From Treponema sp. (lineage in GTDB: Bacteria; Spirochaetota; Spirochaetia; Treponematales; Breznakiellaceae), in contig JAISBR010000102.1 in assembly GCA_031266095.1 (NCBI GenBank), forward strand, positions 1-10,224: a DNA stretch of 10,224 bases. Reading direction: 5' to 3'. The translations under genes and the position numbers were made by a program. Below are positions 1-4,550 of this stretch, one piece after another (position 1 is the first letter of the stretch; every line of letters starts with the position of its first letter). The notes under the pieces are model-generated. The model saw only the letters and a program-made list of their open reading frames with translations, was not told where the DNA came from and ran no database searches.

Positions 1-188
1 TTTGCATTTCTTCTTGTCGAGCAAATTTGTCCGTCATAAAATCTACAGGCTCTACAGTGTTTGTCGTCAGAACCTCCGGTATTTTCTATAAAATTGCTGC
101 AATTACTTCCTGAGGTTACTCGAACATTACGAACCGCACAACCAGTCTCATCAAAAAAACGGCAATCTTTACAATATCCACTAGCCAT
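1..188 (-). CDS. Small Cys-rich protein, N-terminal part (runs off the window)
   Basis: Reading leftwards from ATG at 188, the frame stays open for 62 codons to the window edge. The protein contains a duplicated motif: C-x2-C-R-F-F with a following Cys at residues 6-17, and C-x2-C-R-F-Y with a following Cys around residues 47-58. A separate Cys lies at about residue 30. Each repeat is followed by an R-N pair (VRN, RRN). Repeated CxxC pairs of this kind usually bind zinc or an Fe-S centre, but I do not recognise the family and assign no function. The start is supported by AGGGGTG a few bases upstream and by a good promoter at 217-245. The gene is more AT-rich than the metabolic genes further right, and it sits directly beside transposase debris. 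Confidence 0.6.
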   Translation of the reverse strand, partial: MASGYCKDCRFFDETGCAVRNVRVTSGSNCSNFIENTGGSDDKHCRACRFYDGQICSTRRNA

Positions 189-216
189 AAAACACCCCTT
201 TTGGTGCGTTGAAGCC

Positions 217-245
217 AGTATACAGTACAATGTTCTTTTACGCAA
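217..245 (-). promoter_or_regulatory. Sigma-70-like promoter of the Cys-rich gene
   Basis: On the minus strand, TTGCGT (240-245) and TATACT (217-222) are separated by exactly 17 bp. The predicted transcript start is near 210, giving a leader of about 22 nt with its ribosome site. The -35 hexamer TTGCGT is the same as that of the promoter at 3317-3345. This promoter borders the left edge of the recognisable transposase homology. Confidence 0.55.
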
Positions 246-251
246 GTACTT

Positions 252-908
252 TTTCAAGAAATTTCAGAAAAAATGTCATATAACGTTTCGGCTGTATATG
301 ACGTATACACGCAAGAACGGCATGAAAACCATCGGTTGGTGTGTATGGACGAATGTCCGAAACAGCTGATCGGAGAAACGAGGAGTCCGTTGCCGGCTAA
401 ACCGGGATTTCCTGCCTGTTTTGACACGGAATAGGTACGGAACGGGACCGGTGATATCTTCATGGTTGTCGCTCCTCTGGAAGGCTGGAAGCGGACGGAG
501 ATAACGGAACAACGGACACGGAAGGATTGGGCGGAACAGATACAAGGGCTGGTGGACGATGACTTCCCCCAGGCGGAGAAAATCATTCTGGTGCTGGATA
601 ATCTGAATACCCATAACATTGCGTCCTGGTATGAAACGTTTCCGGCGGAAGAAGCGAAACGGTTGCGGGACAAACTGGAACTGCATTATACGCCGAAACA
701 CGGGAGCTGGCTGAATATGGCCGAGATAGAACTGAATGTGATAAACAATCACGGATTATCGAAGAGGATACCGACCATAGAGCAGATACGGAAAGAGACG
801 GCGGCATGGAATAGAAGACGGAACCAGGAAGCGTGTAAAATCAACTGGAGATTTACCACTGCCGATGCTCGTATTAAACTGAAACGCCTATATCCACGGT
901 TTGAATGA
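252..908 (+). pseudogene. IS630-family transposase remnant (C-terminal two thirds, in-frame TAG)
   Basis: The frame reads through VYDVYTQE, then LVCMDECPKQLIGETR, VRNGTGDIF, IILVLDNLNTH and HYTPKHGSWLNMAEIEL. These are the hallmarks of IS630-type DDE transposases. The three catalytic acids are visible: D in CMDE, D in LVLDN and E in MAEIE. The gene is dead. The N-terminal DNA-binding half is missing, homology fades out left of about 270, and a TAG stop at 432-434 interrupts the frame where the family has an aromatic or charged residue (DTE-stop-VRNG). The longest open piece starts at ATG 462 and ends at TGA 906-908. I see no terminal inverted repeats or TA duplication that would define the element's ends. 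The next transposase fragment begins within about 8 bp of the stop. Confidence 0.82.
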
Positions 909-915
909 TATCTAA

Positions 916-1098
916 ATACTAGCGGTGAAAGAGAACCAAAAGACGCTGTATCAGAATATCAAGGATTATTTTGAGGGGATGGAGAGCGGGGAGATACGAG
1001 ACCTGCCGGAAGACCTATGGTAGGGGAAAGAGGAGAACGGACATGGACGAAAAGAACGGCGTGAAGTCAGGACGGTGACGGATCTTGAATGGCTGGAG
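916..1098 (+). pseudogene. ISAs1-type transposase internal fragment
   Basis: From 916 the frame reads ILAVKENQKTLYQNIKDYFE, then a TAG stop at 1021-1023, then NGHGRKERREV and TDLEWLE. The LAVKENQ...LY...I..YFE block and the HGR-x-E-x-R block are typical of ISAs1/H-repeat transposases, lying between the second and third catalytic positions. Both ends of the protein are missing. The downstream boundary at about 1098 is a judgement: the same frame continues without interruption into sequence that resembles a different transposase family. The fragment cannot make a functional enzyme. Confidence 0.6.
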
Positions 1099-1623
1099 CA
1101 CAAAACCGCCAAAACATGGACAGGCCAACAGCATCTTGAGTATCGGTACCGATGGTACAACGGGGTAGAGTTACGGGCGGAACAGCCAACGCTCACGGTG
1201 AATTACCCGTCATTGGAGATAGGGAATGAAGAGAAGGGGAAGGTCACCTACCGGAACAGTTGGGTAACGGACCTTGCGATAGACGAAAAGAATGTGGTGG
1301 AGATGGTGGAGTGTGGTCGGGCGCGGTGGAAGATCGAGAACGAGCACAACAACGTGTTGAACCATCACGGGTATCATCTGGAACACAACTTTGGGCATGG
1401 GCAGGAACACGCCTGTGAACTGTATGGGATATTGAATATGCTGGCGTTTCAGATGCATGGGGTGATGCTGCTGTTGGATGCCGGGTATCAAAAGGCGCGG
1501 GCGGACATTCGCCGCCGGGACGAGTTTTTCGCGGGAATGCGGATATTTTTCAACCGGTATGTATTCGCTACCTGGGAAGACTTTATCGGCTTTGTCGGCC
1601 ACGACGATGAGCCCGACGGGTAA
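1099..1623 (+). pseudogene. DDE transposase C-terminal fragment (RWKIENE...GYHLEHNFGHG type)
   Basis: This part reads WTGQQHLEYRYRWYNGVELR, then KVTYRNSWVTDL, then GRARWKIENE followed by GYHLEHNFGHG, and ends in an aromatic-rich tail at TAA 1621-1623. The R-x-R-W-x-I-E-N-E block carries the terminal catalytic Glu of IS4-like DDE transposases. The GYHLEHNFGHG block marks a group often filed under ISNCY, although I am unsure of the family label. The first catalytic half is absent, so this is a truncated copy. It can be translated as an open frame from GTG 1075, but no ribosome site precedes that codon and nothing suggests the product is used. It is fused in frame to the ISAs1-type piece upstream. 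Confidence 0.7.
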
Positions 1624-1653
1624 ATGGAGAATTGCTGTCCTGACCCGGGAGCC

Positions 1654-1678
1654 TGTTGCATATACACGAAGTGCAACA
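1654..1678. repeat. Short inverted repeat between transposase debris and the oadB operon
   Basis: TGTTGCA (1654-1660) and TGCAACA (1672-1678) form a perfect 7-bp stem with an 11-nt loop. It lies just past the end of the OadG-like gene on the minus strand. In that direction no T-run follows, so it is at best a weak 3'-end structure for the oadB transcript. Confidence 0.35.
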
Positions 1679-1681
1679 AAC

Positions 1682-1828
1682 TCACTTTTTTTTCTTCTCG
1701 GTCTTTATTATGATCCTGGATATCAGCATGATGAGGAGCATAATAAAGCCGCAGACCATAAAGAGGCCAAGCATGCCCTTCCACATTATCGTAAGAGACG
1801 CCGCGAGCTCGGTATAATTTATCATCAT
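1682..1828 (-). CDS. OadG-like small membrane subunit (48 aa)
   Basis: ATG at 1828 opens a 48-residue frame ending at TGA 1684-1682. The sequence has a short N-terminal part (MMINYTELAASLTIMWKG), one strongly hydrophobic helix at about residues 19-41 rich in Met, Leu and Ile, and a basic tail KTEKKKK. It starts 13 bp after the oadB stop on the same strand, with GAGG upstream at 5-nt spacing; the second ATG at 1825 is equally possible. A single-span peptide directly after OadB matches the gamma subunit of Na+-pumping decarboxylases, which holds the membrane and soluble subunits together. This one is shorter than classical OadG and lacks the long Pro-rich, metal-binding His tail, so it may act only as an assembly or stabilising factor for OadB. 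The assignment rests on position and topology, not on a conserved motif. Confidence 0.72.
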   Translation of the reverse strand: MMINYTELAASLTIMWKGMLGLFMVCGFIMLLIMLISRIIIKTEKKKK

Positions 1829-1841
1829 TTTCACCTCATAT

Positions 1842-2984
1842 TTAGCGCAGATAGCCCGCGATAAGGCTTAAAACCAGGCCGCTGGCCGCCACTGAGGCGA
1901 TCTGGCCTGAAACATTGGCGCTTACCGCGTGCATCAACAGAAAATTGTGCGGATCTTCCTTGAGGGCAAGCTTCTGAATAACCCTGGCGGACATGGGGAA
2001 GGCTGAAATGCCCGCCGCGCCGATCATGGGATTGATCTTCTTTTTAAGGAAGATGTTGAGGGTCTTGGTGAAAAGCACGCCGCCGATGGTGTCAAAAACA
2101 AAGGCGAAAAGCCCCAGCGCGAGGATTTTGATGGTTTCAAGCGTGATAAAGCGGTCCGCCTGCATGGTAAAGGAAATGGTAATACCCAGGAGCAGGGTGA
2201 TCAAATTGGAAAGATTTTTCTGGGCCGCCTCTGAAAGGGAATCCAGCACCGTGCACTCCCGGATAAGATTACCGAACATCAAAAGGCCGATAAGGGACAC
2301 CGCCGCCGGCGAAATAAAACCGACTACAACGGTTACCACAATCGGGAAGACGATCTTGAGGGACTTGGGAACAGCGGTACTTGCCACCGGGTCCATTCGA
2401 ATCTGCCGCTCTTTTTTGGTAGTTACCAGTTTTATGGCAAAAGGCTGGATGATCGGTACCAGGGACATGTAGGAATAGGCCGCTACCGCTATAGGCCCCA
2501 CGTAGCGGGAGTGCAGTACCTGGGAGACGAGGATGGTGGTCGGCCCATCGGCGGCGCCGATAATACCGATGGCCGCTGCGTCCCGCAGGTCAAAGCCCAG
2601 GAGTACCGACAGGGTAATGGCGGCGAAAATCCCGAAATGCGCCGACGCGCCGAACAGGAAAAATACCGGCCTTGAGAGCAGGGGCGAAAAATCGATCATG
2701 GCGCCGATACCGATAAAGAGTAATAAGGGCATCACCTCGGAGGCTTCAATGCCGGTTTCAAAAAGCCATTGGATCACCCCATGAACCTCACCCACGCCGG
2801 GCATCACCTGATTCAGCACCCCGCTCAGGGGCAAGTTCACCAGAATAGCCCCAAACCCCATGGGCAAGAGTAAGGCGGGTTCATACTCTTTTTTTATCGC
2901 CAGAACTATCAGGGTTATCCCGATACCGTACATCACCAGGTGTTTCCACGTTAACAGTGTGAAACCTTCTACTAAAAACTCCAT
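1842..2984 (-). CDS. oadB: Na+-pumping decarboxylase, beta subunit (OadB/MmdB/GcdB family)
   Basis: This 380-residue polytopic membrane protein carries the family signatures GIGAMIDFSPLL (92-103), IIGAADGPTTI (141-151), YSYMSLVPIIQP (170-181), LMFGNLIRE (235-243) and INPMIGAAGISAFPMSAR (317-334). Residues known to matter for Na+ transport in Klebsiella OadB have counterparts: Asp in ADGPT (D146), N318, G322, S327 and R334. The beta subunit couples decarboxylation of carboxybiotin to export of Na+ across the cytoplasmic membrane. Whether the partner handles oxaloacetate, methylmalonyl-CoA or glutaconyl-CoA cannot be told, because no alpha or biotin-carrier subunit is in the window. The start is fixed by GAGGAGG (about 2989-2995), 4 nt before ATG. 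The gene is followed by an OadG-like peptide. It is preceded by a leader of about 280 nt with an apparent Mn2+ riboswitch, which is unexpected for this family. Confidence 0.93.
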   Translation of the reverse strand: MEFLVEGFTLLTWKHLVMYGIGITLIVLAIKKEYEPALLLPMGFGAILVNLPLSGVLNQVMPGVGEVHGVIQWLFETGIEASEVMPLLLFIGIGAMIDFSPLLSRPVFFLFGASAHFGIFAAITLSVLLGFDLRDAAAIGIIGAADGPTTILVSQVLHSRYVGPIAVAAYSYMSLVPIIQPFAIKLVTTKKERQIRMDPVASTAVPKSLKIVFPIVVTVVVGFISPAAVSLIGLLMFGNLIRECTVLDSLSEAAQKNLSNLITLLLGITISFTMQADRFITLETIKILALGLFAFVFDTIGGVLFTKTLNIFLKKKINPMIGAAGISAFPMSARVIQKLALKEDPHNFLLMHAVSANVSGQIASVAASGLVLSLIAGYLR

Positions 2985-3021
2985 AGAACCTCCTCAATCA
3001 ACAACCTCACCCTGAAGGCGG

Positions 3022-3110
3022 GGTATGAACCCCTTCGCTACGAATCAATATCAGCGCGGCAGAGTGCGAGCCGAAGATTCGACAAGGTATTAAACCCTCG
3101 CCACGAATAA
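3022..3110. repeat. Pair of imperfect 25-bp direct repeats in the oadB leader
   Basis: Copy 1 (3022-3047) and copy 2 (3086-3110) share the pattern GGTAT-x-AA-x-CCC-x-CGC-x-ACGAAT-x-A, separated by 38 bp. Copy 1 is preceded by CCCTGAAGGCGGGG, a decayed palindrome. The block lies between the leader terminator and the oadB ribosome site. It resembles dispersed repeat or insertion-sequence-end material more than a regulatory fold. Its origin is unknown. Confidence 0.45.
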
Positions 3111-3145
3111 AAAAGGACAAGGCCCTCTACCGCCCGGCCCACGTC
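3109..3145 (-). terminator. Terminator-like hairpin in the oadB leader
   Basis: On the minus strand, GACGTGGGCC (3145-3136) can pair with GGCCTTGTC (3124-3116), with one mismatch and one bulged G. The loop is Pu-rich, and a C plus TTTTTT (3114-3109) follows directly. The stem is imperfect, but a GC-rich stem followed by a T6 run is the standard layout of an intrinsic terminator. It begins about 25 nt downstream of the riboswitch-like aptamer and about 125 nt before oadB. It could therefore be the expression platform that stops transcription before the gene. I could not identify a clear alternative antiterminator pairing. Confidence 0.5.
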
Positions 3146-3169
3146 TTAAGCACCGCTGAACCCTGACAG

Positions 3170-3264
3170 CAAAAAGTCTTGCCCTTTGATGAATAATCCG
3201 GAATCTATGATTCGTCTTGACGGATGATTCTGCGTACCCGGTACGCCGGCTACTCCCCTTTTGT
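3170..3264 (-). promoter_or_regulatory. yybP-ykoY (Mn2+) riboswitch aptamer
   Basis: Transcribed leftwards, this RNA starts CAAAAGGGGAGUAGC, a hallmark of the yybP-ykoY class, and ends GCAAGACUUUUUG. The outer stem pairs CAAAAG (3263-3258) with CUUUUUG (3176-3170). The first arm is the hairpin GCGUAC/GUACGC (3246-3241 with 3237-3232). The second arm has GAAU (3230-3227) pairing AUUC (3194-3191), AUCC (3225-3222) pairing GGAU (3199-3196), the conserved CGUCA loop segment (3222-3218) and a tip hairpin GAAUC/GAUUC (3213-3209 with 3205-3201). This matches the Lactococcus Mn2+ aptamer as I remember it: GGGGAGUAGC, the CGUCA loop and the closing GCAAGAC, in the same order and with the same helices. 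Known members sense Mn2+ and turn on metal-export genes such as mntP, terC-like genes or P-type ATPases. Here the aptamer begins exactly at the predicted transcript start and the downstream gene is oadB. Confidence 0.85.
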
Positions 3265-3270
3265 AAAATA

Positions 3271-3299
3271 ATTATAGCCGGACTCGGGAGAACTGTCAA
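3271..3299 (-). promoter_or_regulatory. Consensus sigma-70 promoter of the riboswitch-oadB operon
   Basis: On the minus strand, TTGACA (3294-3299) and TATAAT (3271-3276) are both perfect consensus hexamers with a 17-bp spacer. The predicted start is an A at 3264, so the RNA begins at the first bases of the riboswitch outer stem. With so strong a core promoter, expression is probably set mainly by events in the leader. Confidence 0.88.
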
Positions 3300-3316
3300 G
3301 CGAAAAAACATTTAAC

Positions 3317-3345
3317 TTGCGTTTCCGCCAAAAAGTATCTATAAT
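3317..3345 (+). promoter_or_regulatory. Sigma-70 promoter of the guanylyltransferase gene, giving a leaderless mRNA
   Basis: TTGCGT (3317-3322) and the perfect -10 TATAAT (3340-3345) are 17 bp apart. Only five bases (AGACT) separate the -10 from ATG at 3351, so transcription should begin at or within one base of the start codon. No ribosome-binding sequence can exist in that message. The promoter is back to back with the oadB promoter, with 17 bp between their -35 boxes. Confidence 0.8.
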
Positions 3346-3350
3346 AGACT

Positions 3351-4493
3351 ATGTTTAGTGATTGCCTCATTATGGCCGGCGGTTCCGGCGCCAGACTCTG
3401 GCCGGCGAGTAATTCCCACAAACCGAAACAGTTTTTGTCGATAGCAAAGGACGACAGGGGAAGTTTTTTCTCTTCCGCTGTGGAGAGAGCCCTTTCACTG
3501 ATCGACGACAAAGACGGCAGGGTGATCATCATCGCCGGCAAGAGTCACATGCCCCATGTGATTGGCAGCTGCGCGAAATTGTCCAATGCCGCGAAAAAGC
3601 ACCTGGTCCTGATCCCCGAACCGGAGGCGAAGAACACCGCGCCGGCCATTGCCTGCGCCGCAGTTTACGCAGGACTCTCACGCGGTAAAGACCGGAATAT
3701 GCTGGTCCTCACCAGCGATCATATCATCAAGCCGCTTTCGGTTTTTAAAGCTAACGCCGCCGCCGCCGCGGCTTTTGCCGCTCAGGGGGCACTCGTGGTA
3801 TTCGGTATTCCCCCCGTCCGGCCCGAAACCGGCTACGGTTATATCGAAACGGGAAAAGCCGTCGGCGCGAAAACGCCTTTTGCCGGCGGCGTATATGCCG
3901 TGGCCTCGTTCCGGGAAAAGCCGGACCTCGTGACCGCGAAAAAATTCACTGCCTCAAAACGCTTCTTTTGGAACTCCGGAATGTTCGCCTTTTCAACCGG
4001 ATTCATTGCCGGCGAATTCCGCAGCCTCGCCCCGGATCTGTTTCGTCCTTTTGAAAAACTCAAAGCGCCGGAAGATGGGGCCTACACGGTGAAAAAGGGT
4101 TTGCGTATCTTAAGCGCCTGGGCCGGCTTGGATACGGCCTACCGTAAAACAAAGAGTATCTCCTTTGACTACGCCGTTGCCGAAAAGTGCGGGCAAACCG
4201 TAATGGTCCGCGCCGGCTTTGACTGGATCGACGTGGGTAATTGGGAGGAGTATGCCAAACTCCTGGGGGACACCGGTTCGGAAGTGTACGCTGCGGGGCT
4301 TAATGAAAGCTCTTGTTTTGTGGATTCCGATATTCCGGTGGCCCTGGCCGGAGTGGAAGATCTCATCGTGGTAATCCGCTCGGGCAAAGACGGCGCCCCC
4401 GCGGCGGCGCTCGTTACCCAAAAGGGTGAAACCCAGCATGTACGGGAGGTGGTTGAGCGGATCAAAAAAGCAGGAAAGAGAGAGTTATTATAA
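3351..4493 (+). CDS. manC: Mannose-1-phosphate guanylyltransferase (GDP-mannose pyrophosphorylase)
   Basis: The 380-residue protein has the complete catalytic layout of the family. It carries the nucleotide-binding signature AGGSGARLWPAS at 9-20 with HKPKQF at 23-28, EPEAKNTAPAIA at about 89-100, TSDHII at 121-126, GYGYIETG from 161, FREKPD at 187-192, FFWNSGMF at 205-212, SFDYAVAEK at 271-279 and DWIDVGNW at 291-298. It makes GDP-mannose from mannose-1-phosphate and GTP in the cytoplasm, for glycan or polysaccharide synthesis. The length fits the single-domain form, without the C-terminal isomerase domain of bifunctional enzymes. ATG 3351 is the right start because the residues before IMAGG form the first strand of the fold; the internal ATG at 3372 would delete it. 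The mRNA appears leaderless. The neighbours are not sugar-nucleotide genes, so it looks like a single-gene unit, although read-through into the cooS operon 57 bp downstream is possible. Confidence 0.93.
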   Translation: MFSDCLIMAGGSGARLWPASNSHKPKQFLSIAKDDRGSFFSSAVERALSLIDDKDGRVIIIAGKSHMPHVIGSCAKLSNAAKKHLVLIPEPEAKNTAPAIACAAVYAGLSRGKDRNMLVLTSDHIIKPLSVFKANAAAAAAFAAQGALVVFGIPPVRPETGYGYIETGKAVGAKTPFAGGVYAVASFREKPDLVTAKKFTASKRFFWNSGMFAFSTGFIAGEFRSLAPDLFRPFEKLKAPEDGAYTVKKGLRILSAWAGLDTAYRKTKSISFDYAVAEKCGQTVMVRAGFDWIDVGNWEEYAKLLGDTGSEVYAAGLNESSCFVDSDIPVALAGVEDLIVVIRSGKDGAPAAALVTQKGETQHVREVVERIKKAGKRELL

Positions 4494-4550
4494 AATTCGA
4501 CGTGTTTTGTATGTTGATTTCGGTTAAATTTAAAGATAAGGAGTCCTACT

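Noticed and set aside
432..1023. Recoding of TAG (readthrough or pyrrolysine) in the transposase fragments
   Set aside because: Both genes are also truncated, no other gene in the window needs TAG read as sense, and cooS itself ends at TAG.
1654..1692. Intrinsic terminator at the inverted repeat plus T-run (plus strand)
   Set aside because: The T-run at 1686-1693 is separated from the stem by 7 bases and is simply the reverse of the Lys codons ending the OadG-like gene. In the oadB direction no T-run follows the stem.
3232..3246. Near-perfect palindrome GCGTACCCGGTACGC as a repressor operator
   Set aside because: It is fully explained as the first hairpin arm of the riboswitch aptamer, and it lies downstream of the predicted transcript start.
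4494..4550. Promoter directly before cooS
   Set aside because: The best hexamer pairs (for example TTGTAT with TTTAAA at 16 bp) match consensus in only three or four of six positions each, too weak to report.
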